The notes beneath the pieces were generated by a model. That model did not search any database. It was not told the origin of the DNA and saw only the letters and a list, made by a program, of their open reading frames with translations. This document shows, piece after piece, positions 1 to 8,540 of a DNA stretch of 64,000 nt; the stretch's first letter is position 1; every line of letters begins with the position of its first letter. Position numbers and translations under genes: made by a program. This DNA is from an uncultured bacterium (GTDB lineage: Bacteria; Bacillota; Clostridia; Lachnospirales; Lachnospiraceae), in the NCBI GenBank assembly GCA_947381965.1, contig CANCXX010000008.1:1-64000 (forward strand). The letters are read 5' to 3'.

Positions 1-3000
1 CCTGCCTATCCTGCTGCCAAATTGTGCTATTTTTTGCTCCATTTCTTCTTTCAATGGATTGGGTTCTCCGGTTTCCTCCGAAAAAAGCAGAACTTCTTTA
101 TGCTCCTCCCAGTCCCCTATGGCAAGATAAACCTTCCAGCTGTCATTTTCCAAATCCTGCACAGTAATGTCCATACCAGAATTATAGACAAAATGGCCGA
201 TCCCTATTCTCCACTTTTCCTGCATTTCGCCATCTTCATATTCGTAAATATCTGTACTGCCCCAACGCCAGTTGCTTCCGCCATATACCTGAATCACCAA
301 CATTCCATCTGTAATGATTGTTCCCTGATAAGGGTCCCCGTAAACGCCGCCCATTCCTGGCCCAAGTGTTTCCAGCGGCGTAAGAGGGATAAAAGCACCC
401 TCCGGCCGGCTGATAAACGGATATATATACCGCTCTCCTGACCACTGGGAGTCCTCTGACCAGTCCACAAGTCCGATAATTGCCATATCCAGCCTGCCAT
501 CGCCGTCAATATCTCCTTTTACCAGCCCTCCCGCCTTAATATTTTCTCCGGGATAATACTGGTCCAGATATGCCTGTGCCACATCTCCTGTCTGTTCGCC
601 GCCTCCAAAAGTAACCCATGGCCGAAATACCAGTTTTCCAATATCCTGTCCCGGATTGCCTGCCACATTAAGGGAATACAGCTTATCCATTTCTTTAACA
701 GGCGTGTAGTCTTCTATTTGGTTTCCGCTAAGTCCCAGATATTCCAGTTCCGTCATGTTTTTTAAAGGTCCGATGTCCCGGATTTGATTTGCATCCAGCG
801 CAAGGTTAAACAGATGCGTCATTCCTTCAAGGGCTGTAATATCCTGTATTTCATTATCTGCAAGGCCAAGAGCCTTAAGAGCATCCAGTTTTCCAAGAGG
901 CGTAATGTCCCTCAGCTGATTGGAAGTTAAATTCAGCTTTTCCAGACCTCCAATCTCTCCCAGCGCTTCTATGTCCGTAATCCTGTTTCCCTGAAGTCCC
1001 ACTTCCTTTAACCTGGGCAGATAAGTAAGGGGGGTAATGTCTGTCAGGTTATTATTTGCCAGCGACAATATTTCCAGTTCCCTGCAGTTAACAATGGGAG
1101 AAACATCTGTAAGCTCATTTCCAAAAAGAGAAAGCTCCGTAAGCTGGGGCAGTTCCTCTAAAAAAGAAATATCTGTAAGGCCGCAGTGAATCATTCCCAA
1201 AGTGGACAGCTTTGGAAGCTGCCTTAGGAAATCCCCGGATTCCACCAAAACCCCTTCCACAAAAAGGGACTGAAGCTCCGGAACCATGTCGCCTGTAATA
1301 TCCAGAGAAATATCCCCACCCCCTGACTGCTCCACTGTCAATTCGGAAAGATGGGGCAGCTTACTTAAATCCTTAAACGTTCCAACCCCTTCCGAATTAC
1401 GGATCAGAAGCTGCTGAATCCCTAGAATTTCTTCTACGGCCGGAACCTTCCCGTCATAGCAGTCGCAGGCAGAATATACACTTTTCTGCACAGCTTCATC
1501 CTGCCAAATCATTTCATCTTCTGGCAGTCCTTCGTCCCACAGCTCATAAAAGGTTCCTTCCAGCAATTTGTTTTGCAGCACTTCCTCAATTATTTCTTTA
1601 TTTTTTTGTTCTTTTTTATAAGCTCTGGAGCTTCCCTTCTGATCTCTCCATTTTGCAGTTTCACTAATTATGTTTTTCATATCAGTAATATCATTTGGGG
1701 AGGCCGCATCGTTTTTGTCTTTTTGTACAGAGCAAAAGCCCTGTACCTGAACCATTTCATCATCCGTAACAAAAAAGAATCCTGATTCTCCCTTGTTTGT
1801 CTGGTATAGAACCGCACACCCGTCCTCTTGTCCTGCCTCCCGATCATAGTACACCTGCCAGGTATAATGTGTAAAATCTTCATCTCCAAGAATGGTTTCA
1901 CAAATTTTCCACAAAGCTTCATAGTCTGTTTCTCCTGCGTCCTTTTCAAAGTCCCAGGACTTATAAAGATAGCGGGCTATCTTTACCCTATCCTCTCCGT
2001 CGCCAATCCAGACTGCGGCCGGCTGCCTATCTTCTGTCCAAAGTGCCCCTTCCCACAGATTGTCTTTATCATCTGTGGGCTCTATGGCGGCCTCTACAGT
2101 AAGCTTATACCAGTCCATTTCCTTTGCATCCATAAGGGATTTTACAAATCTTTCCGCTGCCGGATCGCTTAATACTGCCATTACGATTCTGTCTTTTCCG
2201 CTTTGCCCATTTTCTTCCTCCCGTTCCCAGCCCGGCCAAATATTACCCCCGGTTTCAGCCTCATATTTTCCCTTAAGCTCTTCCTTAAAACGGAAAACCT
2301 GCTGATAATATTCTGGTAAGTGCTGTTTTAAATAGTACAGCTTGTAAAGATCCTTTTCCATCAGAGCGGAAAAATACAGAATCTCTTCCCCTTCAATCAA
2401 AGTTACCTGACTTTCACATGAAATCATCCATGCAGAATCTTTTCTTGCAACACAGTTTTCCTCCCATCTGTTTGCAATCGCATAACATAAATCCCCTCCA
2501 TCCTGCGGCTTCAGAAAAGAAAGATTATAACACTGGCGGATATTACCTGAATAATGATTGAATGTACAAATGCCTGCACGGAATCCCTTAAGACGCCACC
2601 CGGAAGTAATCTCCATACTGCCCTCAAATCCGCATTTTTCAATTTCTCCATAGTTTGTCGTACAAATTCCTGCCATTTTATCGTAATTTGTAATGTCCTT
2701 GTTGGTGCTTGCCAGCTTTCCCCCAAAGACGCAGTCGCTGATAAATGAAAAATTATCCTGGCAAATTCCTCCTACGGAGGAATCTCCCCGGATATAGGAT
2801 TTTCTTATGGAAAGGTCATATATTTTCCCGGCATTTTCCTTTACCAGACCATATCCATAAATACTGTAAAGGCCATAAATGGTACACCCATTTCCATCAA
2901 AATCGCCGGAAAAGCTGTCCACTTTTTCTATTTTCTTCTTTGGAGGGCAGTTCTCCCATTGATCATAATCTGAAATATTATTAAGATAAATATCATTCAT

Positions 3001-3261
3001 CAGACGGCCTTTGATAAACGGATCTTCTTCCGCCCATTTCCAAAACCGATTGTAGTCATCCGCCGTATATATCTGGTAATACCCATTATTTTCCGTTAAA
3101 AACCCAATCGTTTCTGAAGCAGAAGGAACAAGACGGCATACCAGACAAATACTTCCTGCCCCTGCCGCTATAAGCACTGCCATTGCTGCAAGTAAGGCCT
3201 CCGCCACTTTCCTTCCCCTGCCAGCCCTTACCTTTTTTCTGCCTTTCTCCGCCTTGTTCAT
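1..3261 (-). CDS. Large membrane-anchored leucine-rich-repeat surface protein, 3' end outside window
   Basis: An open minus-strand frame of 1087 codons starts at ATG 3261 and runs off the left edge without a stop. The start is preceded by GGGAGGAG at 5-nt spacing. A basic N-terminus is followed by one hydrophobic segment (about residues 23-43), a signal anchor. Residues ~95-225 hold GLUG-like repeats (SVGGICQDN, MAGICTTNYGEIEKC). About residues 665-855 form an internalin-type LRR array with the recurring pattern L..N.I.DI.PL. Near residue 913 is a Ca-binding-like FG-GAP/VCBS motif, DIDGDGRLDMAI. The protein probably sits outside the cell and binds a ligand or surface, but the ligand is unknown. 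It appears monocistronic, and its C-terminal anchoring cannot be judged here. Confidence 0.85.
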   Translation of the reverse strand, partial: MNKAEKGRKKVRAGRGRKVAEALLAAMAVLIAAGAGSICLVCRLVPSASETIGFLTENNGYYQIYTADDYNRFWKWAEEDPFIKGRLMNDIYLNNISDYDQWENCPPKKKIEKVDSFSGDFDGNGCTIYGLYSIYGYGLVKENAGKIYDLSIRKSYIRGDSSVGGICQDNFSFISDCVFGGKLASTNKDITNYDKMAGICTTNYGEIEKCGFEGSMEITSGWRLKGFRAGICTFNHYSGNIRQCYNLSFLKPQDGGDLCYAIANRWEENCVARKDSAWMISCESQVTLIEGEEILYFSALMEKDLYKLYYLKQHLPEYYQQVFRFKEELKGKYEAETGGNIWPGWEREEENGQSGKDRIVMAVLSDPAAERFVKSLMDAKEMDWYKLTVEAAIEPTDDKDNLWEGALWTEDRQPAAVWIGDGEDRVKIARYLYKSWDFEKDAGETDYEALWKICETILGDEDFTHYTWQVYYDREAGQEDGCAVLYQTNKGESGFFFVTDDEMVQVQGFCSVQKDKNDAASPNDITDMKNIISETAKWRDQKGSSRAYKKEQKNKEIIEEVLQNKLLEGTFYELWDEGLPEDEMIWQDEAVQKSVYSACDCYDGKVPAVEEILGIQQLLIRNSEGVGTFKDLSKLPHLSELTVEQSGGGDISLDITGDMVPELQSLFVEGVLVESGDFLRQLPKLSTLGMIHCGLTDISFLEELPQLTELSLFGNELTDVSPIVNCRELEILSLANNNLTDITPLTYLPRLKEVGLQGNRITDIEALGEIGGLEKLNLTSNQLRDITPLGKLDALKALGLADNEIQDITALEGMTHLFNLALDANQIRDIGPLKNMTELEYLGLSGNQIEDYTPVKEMDKLYSLNVAGNPGQDIGKLVFRPWVTFGGGEQTGDVAQAYLDQYYPGENIKAGGLVKGDIDGDGRLDMAIIGLVDWSEDSQWSGERYIYPFISRPEGAFIPLTPLETLGPGMGGVYGDPYQGTIITDGMLVIQVYGGSNWRWGSTDIYEYEDGEMQEKWRIGIGHFVYNSGMDITVQDLENDSWKVYLAIGDWEEHKEVLLFSEETGEPNPLKEEMEQKIAQFGSRIGR

Positions 3262-3392
3262 ATAACTCCTCCCTTGTAACCCTTACAAATCTGCTTTTTG
3301 TGTTTATTGTACACCCAGCTGATGTTAAATCCATTGTACAACCATCCGCCATCAAAAAAGCATCATTTTTGCATCAAAGTTGCATCATTTAC

Positions 3393-3538
3393 GTTACTAT
3401 TCACGGCCTGGGAGCCGCTCATAGCAACAATTCGGAGCGATATTCCAAGTTTTGCTTCACAAAAATCGCCCCTCACTCCTGCATCATGTTCTCACGGAAT
3501 GCGCAACAAGTGCGCATTCCTGACCCGTGAATAGTAAC
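3393..3538. mobile_element. Miniature inverted-repeat element (MITE-like), 146 bp
   Basis: The ends are perfect 14-bp inverted repeats: GTTACTATTCACGG at 3393-3406 and its complement at 3525-3538. The element is flanked by a perfect 8-bp direct repeat, TCATTTAC, at 3385-3392 and 3539-3546, the expected target-site duplication. Inside the right part is a perfect 10-bp hairpin (GGAATGCGCA, 3496-3520). It has no coding capacity, so it would have to be moved in trans by a full-length transposase. It lies between two divergent genes, upstream of the AraC-type regulator. No second copy was seen in this window. Confidence 0.8.
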
Positions 3539-3644
3539 TCATTTACAGATAAGGAACAGTTAAGAACAAAAAAAGACAGGATTTTTGTCTCTGAATCGGA
3601 TATACTGGCCTTAAGTTATTAAGAGACGAAAACAGGAGGGAACA

Positions 3645-4538
3645 ATGGACTGGCTGGCAAGTTTAAAAAAGGCAATTGATTACATGGAAGAAAATCTTCT
3701 TGCAGATATTGGAGCGGCGGAGGTGGCGGATGCGGTACATATATCCTCTTTCTACTTTCAGAAAGGGTTTAAAATTGTCACCGGATATTCCATTGGAGAA
3801 TATTTAAGAAACCGCAGGCTGTATCTGGCAGGAATCGATGTAATAAAAGGAGGGGAGGAGAAAATAATTGATCTGGCCTATAAATATGGGTATGATACGC
3901 CTGAAAGCTTTACCAGAGCATTCTCCCGTTTTCACGGCCTCTCTCCCATGCAGCTTCGGACACAGCCCCATCAGATAAAAGTCTTTCAGCCCTTAATAAT
4001 TAAAATTTCAATACTAGGAGGAAACAAAATGGATTTTACAGTTGAAAAAAGGCAGGCCATGAAAATGATTGGATTTGAGAGGGTATTTTCTTATGATAGC
4101 TCTTATCAGGAAATCCCCAAATTCTGGAATGAATTTTGCGGGCAGTACTGCAGGCGCAGTTTTTCATCCGGTCCGGCAGATGAAGACATCCGCCAGACGA
4201 TTGCAGAGTGCATGGTGGGAGAATACGGAGTCTGTGTAGAAGAGGAAACCGTTGAAAATCAGTTCCGTTATTATATTGCAGGCGTATACCAGGGAGGCAA
4301 AATACCGGAAGGCATGACTGTCTTTGAAATTCCCGCCAGTGAATGGGTCAAATTTAAGTGCATCGGACCTATGCCGGAAGCCCTGCAGACAGTTAACACC
4401 CGGATTTTCAAGGAATGGCTTCCCGGCAATCAGGAATTTGATATAGCCTTCCATATCAACATTGAATGGTATTCCAATGGGGATCCCCAAAGCGATAATT
4501 ATGAAAGCGGTATCTGGCTGCCTGTGAAACGGTTATAA
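3645..4538 (+). CDS. AraC-family regulator with C-terminal GyrI-like effector-binding domain
   Basis: 297 aa; GGAGGG lies 5 nt before the ATG. Residues ~8-108 form a double helix-turn-helix of the AraC/XylS type, placed at the N-terminus as in Rob/SoxS relatives (motif YGYDTPESFTRAFSRFHG). Residues ~129-297 resemble the GyrI/BmrR small-molecule-binding fold (VEKRQAMKMIGFERVF, then FEIPASEWVKFKC). The family usually senses a hydrophobic or cationic drug-like ligand and activates transporters. No transporter gene adjoins it on the same strand. A second consensus ribosome-binding site lies exactly at the domain boundary and is listed separately. Convergent with the permease at 4607-5374. Confidence 0.9.
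   Translation: MDWLASLKKAIDYMEENLLADIGAAEVADAVHISSFYFQKGFKIVTGYSIGEYLRNRRLYLAGIDVIKGGEEKIIDLAYKYGYDTPESFTRAFSRFHGLSPMQLRTQPHQIKVFQPLIIKISILGGNKMDFTVEKRQAMKMIGFERVFSYDSSYQEIPKFWNEFCGQYCRRSFSSGPADEDIRQTIAECMVGEYGVCVEEETVENQFRYYIAGVYQGGKIPEGMTVFEIPASEWVKFKCIGPMPEALQTVNTRIFKEWLPGNQEFDIAFHINIEWYSNGDPQSDNYESGIWLPVKRL
4016..4031 (+). promoter_or_regulatory. Internal Shine-Dalgarno and in-frame ATG inside the AraC-GyrI gene
   Basis: AGGAGG at 4016-4021 is followed 7 nt later by ATG at 4029, in frame as codon 129. This is exactly where the GyrI-like domain begins. Translation from here would give a free ~169-residue effector domain without the DNA-binding part. Confidence 0.5.
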
Positions 4539-4554
4539 TTTTTAAAATGAGCCG

Positions 4555-4583
4555 GCCTGGAATCAGCGATAATGATTCCAGGC
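4555..4583. terminator. Hairpin between convergent genes
   Basis: An 11-bp perfect stem, GCCTGGAATCA, pairs with 4573-4583 across a 7-nt loop. It sits between the stop codons of the convergent genes at 4538 and 4607. The U-tracts on both sides are weak, so this is a probable bidirectional terminator rather than a textbook one. Confidence 0.6.
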
Positions 4584-4606
4584 TGTTCCTTGTAAAATTA
4601 TTCAGG

Positions 4607-5374
4607 CTATTTGATATAATTCACCAATAAAATAGCTGCTCCCAAAACTGCAAGCACTATGCCTGTAGCACGGTTTAAGGTAACTGCACTGGCCTTATTT
4701 GCAAATCTGGCAGCAATTCTTGCCCAGAGCAGAGTGGAGGCCACACAAAAAACCAGACACCAGATATCCGGCATACCGCCTATGGCAAAGTGACTTACCG
4801 AACCCGTAAAAGCTGTGAATGTCATAATAAAAACACTGGTTCCCACTGCAGTCTTTAATTCATATCCCAATACGCCGGTCAGAATAAGAAGCATCATCAT
4901 TCCCCCGCCTGCACCGATAAATCCGCAGATAAATCCCACAATGGTTCCACAGATAATGGACTGTACCACCCTTTTTCCGGCACTGACCGCCGCCATGGAT
5001 TCTTTGGTTGTCATAACCGGTTTTACAATAAATTTAATTCCCAGCATTAATGTCATAAAAACAGAAAAGCTTCCCATGGTGGTATTAGGTACCAGGCTGG
5101 CCACAAAACTTCCCACAAGAGTAAACGCAAGAACTGCCGCCATCATAATCACACCGTTGCGTATATCCAGATTTTTATTTTTTCCATATGTATATGCGCT
5201 TATGGCGCTTGCAAGGACATCACTGGCAAGCGCAATTCCCACAGCTTCATAAGCCGGAATCCCCAAAAACGTAATCAGCATGGGACTAATCACCGCCGCC
5301 GCGCTCATACCGGCAAACCCGGTGCCAAGTCCTGCCCCAATTCCTGCCAGAAAACAAATAACAAATTTGTACAT
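4607..5374 (-). CDS. TauE/SafE-family (sulfite exporter-like) membrane permease
   Basis: 255 aa starting at ATG 5374. AAGGAGG lies 9 nt upstream. A longer reading that runs into the preceding gene in another frame was discarded. The protein is almost wholly hydrophobic, with about eight membrane segments arranged as two half-repeats, each with a Gly-rich loop (GIGAGLGTGFAG near the N-terminus, GFIGAGGG near residue 160). This is the signature of TauE/SafE/TSUP exporters of sulfur- or carbon-containing organic anions. The substrate cannot be told from sequence. The start overlaps the MarR stop as TAATG, so the two are translationally coupled and the MarR protein probably controls this exporter. 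Confidence 0.85.
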   Translation of the reverse strand: MYKFVICFLAGIGAGLGTGFAGMSAAAVISPMLITFLGIPAYEAVGIALASDVLASAISAYTYGKNKNLDIRNGVIMMAAVLAFTLVGSFVASLVPNTTMGSFSVFMTLMLGIKFIVKPVMTTKESMAAVSAGKRVVQSIICGTIVGFICGFIGAGGGMMMLLILTGVLGYELKTAVGTSVFIMTFTAFTGSVSHFAIGGMPDIWCLVFCVASTLLWARIAARFANKASAVTLNRATGIVLAVLGAAILLVNYIK

Positions 5375-5817
5375 TACTCTGCTTCCTCCTTCAAATAATG
5401 ATAAATATTTTTCAGCATATGTGCATTGCATTTTTTCATAATATTGATATCCTCTTCCGGAATATCCTGAAACATAACCGCCACAAACTCCTCCTGGGCC
5501 GCCCTGCCGTCTTTTATGATATTCGAAGATCCTTCGCATAGTTTCAGGTGCGCCGTTTTCCGGTTATCTGCTGTAAACTCTTTTCGTATGTATCCTTCTG
5601 CCTCCAATGTTTTAATGGAAGATGATACCTGTGACTTCGACAAATACCTGACAGAAATCATATCGGAAGCTGTGTCAAAACAAGGATTATTGGCCAGAAA
5701 TAAAAGAATATCCAACTCCATCCGGGTAATATCATGTTTCTTACAAACCCACTCCACACACTTTGCGTAGAGCGCTTTCACTGCACTTTGATGTTCCCAT
5801 GGATTTAATGGTAACAT
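5374..5817 (-). CDS. MarR-family transcriptional regulator
   Basis: 147 aa; AAAGGAGG precedes the ATG at 5817. The winged helix-turn-helix is visible at residues ~30-95 (DILLFLANNP, SVRYLSKSQVSSSIKTLEAEGYI, then a wing with RK..TADNRK). This is the normal length for a MarR dimer. It is the first gene of a two-gene operon with the TSUP permease and has a dyad operator in its own promoter (5832-5845). It therefore probably represses itself and the exporter until a ligand binds. Confidence 0.88.
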   Translation of the reverse strand: MLPLNPWEHQSAVKALYAKCVEWVCKKHDITRMELDILLFLANNPCFDTASDMISVRYLSKSQVSSSIKTLEAEGYIRKEFTADNRKTAHLKLCEGSSNIIKDGRAAQEEFVAVMFQDIPEEDINIMKKCNAHMLKNIYHYLKEEAE

Positions 5818-5831
5818 ATGTCCTCCTTTTT

Positions 5832-5874
5832 GTTCTTTTTAGAACTATTTTAGTACAAAAAAAATAATTGTCAA
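5832..5874 (-). promoter_or_regulatory. Promoter and dyad operator of the MarR-permease operon
   Basis: On the minus strand, TTGACA (5874-5869) and TAAAAT (5852-5847) are separated by 16 bp. Immediately downstream the dyad GTTCT-AAAA-AGAAC occupies 5832-5845, between the -10 box and the ribosome-binding site, a good position for MarR repression. Confidence 0.7.
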
Positions 5875-5896
5875 GAAGAAATATTCCGTTATTATC

Positions 5897-5935
5897 ACCA
5901 AAAAACAAATCGGGCAGGTATTTCTTTCCCTGCCC
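5897..5935 (-). terminator. Intrinsic terminator of the surface-glycan operon
   Basis: The stem GGGCAGG (5929-5935 with 5912-5918) is followed on the minus strand by a U-rich run (GATTTGTTTTTTGG). It lies just after the cytidylyltransferase stop, closing the long minus-strand locus. Confidence 0.75.
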
Positions 5936-5948
5936 AACTCCTCAAACG

Positions 5949-6623
5949 CTATGTCTCCATCATCCACCGGAATCTCTCCAAATCCCCCACTGTTGTTATC
6001 TTAAAATTATCTTCCTCCCCCGGTATAAGCGCAATGTCCATCCCCGCCATCACAGCAGGCTCTGTGGAACCGTTAATTTTCAAAATTCCGTCAGGTAAAA
6101 GCCTTTGATTCGCCTTCAAATACTTACCAAGCACAAAGGCTTCTGGTGACTGTCCTGCAAAAATTTTTTCCCTGTCAATAAGAGCGGTAATTCTGCCTCT
6201 CTCACCCATATAAACCGTATCTTTTATTGGAATTACCGGAATCACACCATCATGCCCCTGGCAGGCGCTTATACATTCTGTTATCAGCTGCTCCGTTATC
6301 AATGGTCTTGCTCCATCATGAATGATTACAAGGTCCTTTTCATCTGCAAAATAACTGATATCCGTTAACCCATTATAGATGGAAAGCTGTCTGTTTTTTC
6401 CAGGTATGGAAAACCCTTTTAATTTTTTGCCTGCCCACTTTAATATAAGTTCATGCCACTTTTCATCTGCCACAATCCACACAGCGTCTATTTTATAATG
6501 TTTTTCAAAAGCAGCAAGACAGCGGCTTATAACCGGCTCTCCCTTAACCTCAATGTATTGTTTGGGAAGGCTGCCTCCAATCCTTGTTCCCGTACCGCCT
6601 GCAAGTATCAATGCGATATTCAT
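5949..6623 (-). CDS. IspD/TarI-like CTP:polyol- or sugar-phosphate cytidylyltransferase
   Basis: 224 aa. The N-terminal nucleotide-binding motif LILAGGTGTRIGGSLPKQY contains the G-G-x-G-x-R...P-K-Q signature of the IspD family. IHDGARPLI (~residue 104) and the C-terminal ITTVGDLE also fit. The family makes CDP-methylerythritol (IspD) or CDP-ribitol/CDP-glycerol-like donors (TarI). Here the neighbours are a pentulose-phosphate epimerase-like gene 10 bp upstream and glycan transferases, not isoprenoid genes. An activated polyol or pentulose for the glycan is therefore more likely than MEP-pathway work. This is the last gene of the locus. An alternative role as the housekeeping IspD cannot be excluded. 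Confidence 0.8.
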   Translation of the reverse strand: MNIALILAGGTGTRIGGSLPKQYIEVKGEPVISRCLAAFEKHYKIDAVWIVADEKWHELILKWAGKKLKGFSIPGKNRQLSIYNGLTDISYFADEKDLVIIHDGARPLITEQLITECISACQGHDGVIPVIPIKDTVYMGERGRITALIDREKIFAGQSPEAFVLGKYLKANQRLLPDGILKINGSTEPAVMAGMDIALIPGEEDNFKITTVGDLERFRWMMET

Positions 6624-6633
6624 CTTTCCCCCA

Positions 6634-7296
6634 TTAGAATCTTAATCCCCGTATTCCACTTAAGATTTCACTATAAATCTTATTCTTACCAAAAAGCAAA
6701 GAAGACCCCAGCACAAAGCCATCCACCCCCTTAGGTGCGAATTCCAGTATCTTATCTGCACTGCAGGCTCCATCCCAGTAGAGTCCAAAGTGCATTTCAT
6801 CCTTTAACGCCAAAAGCTTTGTAATTTTCTTTCCCACATAAGGCATAAACATTTGTCCGGCATTACCAGGGTTTACCGTCATTACAAGCACCTTTTTTAC
6901 AATACGAAGCATCTCCATTACCGTTTCCACACTGGTTCCCGGATTAATGGCAATTCCCGGTGTCAGCCCGGCGTTAATGATCTTCTGCAAGGTGGTGGAT
7001 GGATGATACTCCGCCTCCGGATGAATATAAATAACGTCCCCTTTCCTCAAAGCGTGAATAAAAATATCTATCGTATTATTAGGATGTTCAACCATTAAAT
7101 GTACATCTAAGGGCCTTTTGGCCACAGACGCAATATAACGCATGTCATTCAGGGACATTGCATAATTGGGTACATACCGTCCATCCATGATGTCAATATG
7201 AAAAGAATCAATACCGCCTGCTTCTAATTCGGCTACTTCATGTTCAAGATTTCCGTAATTGGCGCACATCATGGATGCCATCAGTTCAAAATTCAT
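6634..7296 (-). CDS. Ribulose-phosphate 3-epimerase-like protein
   Basis: 220 aa with AAGGGAG before the ATG. It has the Rpe TIM-barrel landmarks: FHIDIMDGRYVPN (metal-binding H and D), DVHLMVEHP, VNPGNAGQMFMPYV, and the late WDGAC...GVDGFVLGSS phosphate-binding region. The family interconverts D-ribulose 5-phosphate and D-xylulose 5-phosphate or related ketose phosphates. The late motif WDGACSAD departs from the usual VDGG, so the substrate may differ. It sits between the DUF4422 transferase and the cytidylyltransferase, suggesting it supplies a pentulose or hexulose phosphate for CDP activation. Confidence 0.8.
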   Translation of the reverse strand: MNFELMASMMCANYGNLEHEVAELEAGGIDSFHIDIMDGRYVPNYAMSLNDMRYIASVAKRPLDVHLMVEHPNNTIDIFIHALRKGDVIYIHPEAEYHPSTTLQKIINAGLTPGIAINPGTSVETVMEMLRIVKKVLVMTVNPGNAGQMFMPYVGKKITKLLALKDEMHFGLYWDGACSADKILEFAPKGVDGFVLGSSLLFGKNKIYSEILSGIRGLRF

Positions 7297-7403
7297 TCTT
7301 TTCTCCCTTAATATTTTGCTCTAATTTCCTTTCCCAAAAATACTTTATTTTCCTCTGTTGTTTTTGTATATTTTCATTCATCATTAATTCTGTCTGTTTT
7401 TCA

Positions 7404-8498
7404 CTATGTAAGCATCAGTCTCCCGGTATGTACAATATTCAGGTTATTCTTATGGTACAAAAAGTATAATGTCAGCAGGCTTTCTCCCAGATAACCTATA
7501 TACCTGTCTGCCCGTTCCCTTCCTTTTGGAATGCTCAGCTCCTCTGTACGTTCCAAAATTGGAAAAAGCCATTGACAGTATGTTCTAAGCACTTCTTTTC
7601 TTGCGATCAGCATGTTATAATTGTAAAAATATTGCTGTGAGAAAATTTCTTCATATGCAGCGGCATAAGCCGGTTGTAATTCTTTTAACGCCTGAAGCAT
7701 AGCGTTCCAGTCTGAGTCCTTTACATATCTGGTATGATGTTCCCTGATATCGGGCGCATATAACATTGGAAAAGGGAGAATTACATCCACTTCCTTTTCC
7801 TGAATCCTTTTAAAGTCTTCCCTTTTTATGTCCAAAATTCTTCGGTATTGTACTAGTCCATAATAGGCTGTACTATTTTCGTTACTTTCAAACTCCTGCT
7901 TCCATATCCAGTAAAGGGCTGTGAGTTCACAGTAATTTGCATTTTTCACAGAAATATTATCACCTGTATTATCACAGCAATTGGCTATTTGAGCATTGGC
8001 AAGGTCTGCTCCGACCTGAATAGGCACAATCCAGTCAGGAGTTTCATATTCTTTCTGCAAAGGCTTATCTTTTAAACTTCTTGCCATATAAACCCGTACA
8101 TTATAAACTTCATCATGTAATAAAGAAAAATTTTTTAACTGGCGGTAATACTTCTCCATAAGTTTTGCTTCACGCACAGAATCAATACATGTATAATTGT
8201 TAAATCCGCACTTTGCCAAAACAGAACAGATTACCGGATGTATATCTTCTGGTGTGGCAATTAGAATATGCAGCTCCTCTTTATTCAGATATTCCCTTGT
8301 AATTGCTGAAATTTCCTTTACAGGAAGATTCATTAGTTTATGGGGATTATTCTGCAGAGAAGTTACAGCAAAACAATCAATCGGATACGCCGGATATAAG
8401 TGTTTGACAGCTTGTCCTACTCCTAATGCTATAGAATGAGCGCCATATATAATTAGTTTCTTTATAGGCTCATCTTCTCCCGCCATTTCGTAAAACAT
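7404..8498 (-). CDS. DUF4422 capsular glycosyltransferase with N-terminal PglD-like Rossmann module
   Basis: 364 aa. Residues ~12-105 form a small Rossmann module (LIIYGAHSIALGVGQAVKH ... ILIATPEDIHPVI). Residues ~120-364 match the DUF4422 capsular polysaccharide transferase fold, with IPIQVGADLAN, NYCELTALYWIWK and YYGLVQYRRIL. DUF4422 proteins transfer hexoses, often galactose, onto surface glycans from the cytoplasmic side. An AAGGAG sits about 12 nt before the ATG, longer than ideal, and a second Met at residue 5 is a possible start. It is one of nine locus proteins that carry the Rossmann module. Confidence 0.8.
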   Translation of the reverse strand: MFYEMAGEDEPIKKLIIYGAHSIALGVGQAVKHLYPAYPIDCFAVTSLQNNPHKLMNLPVKEISAITREYLNKEELHILIATPEDIHPVICSVLAKCGFNNYTCIDSVREAKLMEKYYRQLKNFSLLHDEVYNVRVYMARSLKDKPLQKEYETPDWIVPIQVGADLANAQIANCCDNTGDNISVKNANYCELTALYWIWKQEFESNENSTAYYGLVQYRRILDIKREDFKRIQEKEVDVILPFPMLYAPDIREHHTRYVKDSDWNAMLQALKELQPAYAAAYEEIFSQQYFYNYNMLIARKEVLRTYCQWLFPILERTEELSIPKGRERADRYIGYLGESLLTLYFLYHKNNLNIVHTGRLMLT

Positions 8499-8540
8499 AG
8501 CCTTTTTTACTCCTTATTTATATTTTAATGTAATATACTG

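Noticed and set aside
5375-5539. N-terminal extension of the TauE/SafE permease by 55 codons
   Set aside because: The extension lies in another frame of the MarR gene and has no membrane or signal character. ATG 5374 has a strong ribosome-binding site and a TAATG coupling.
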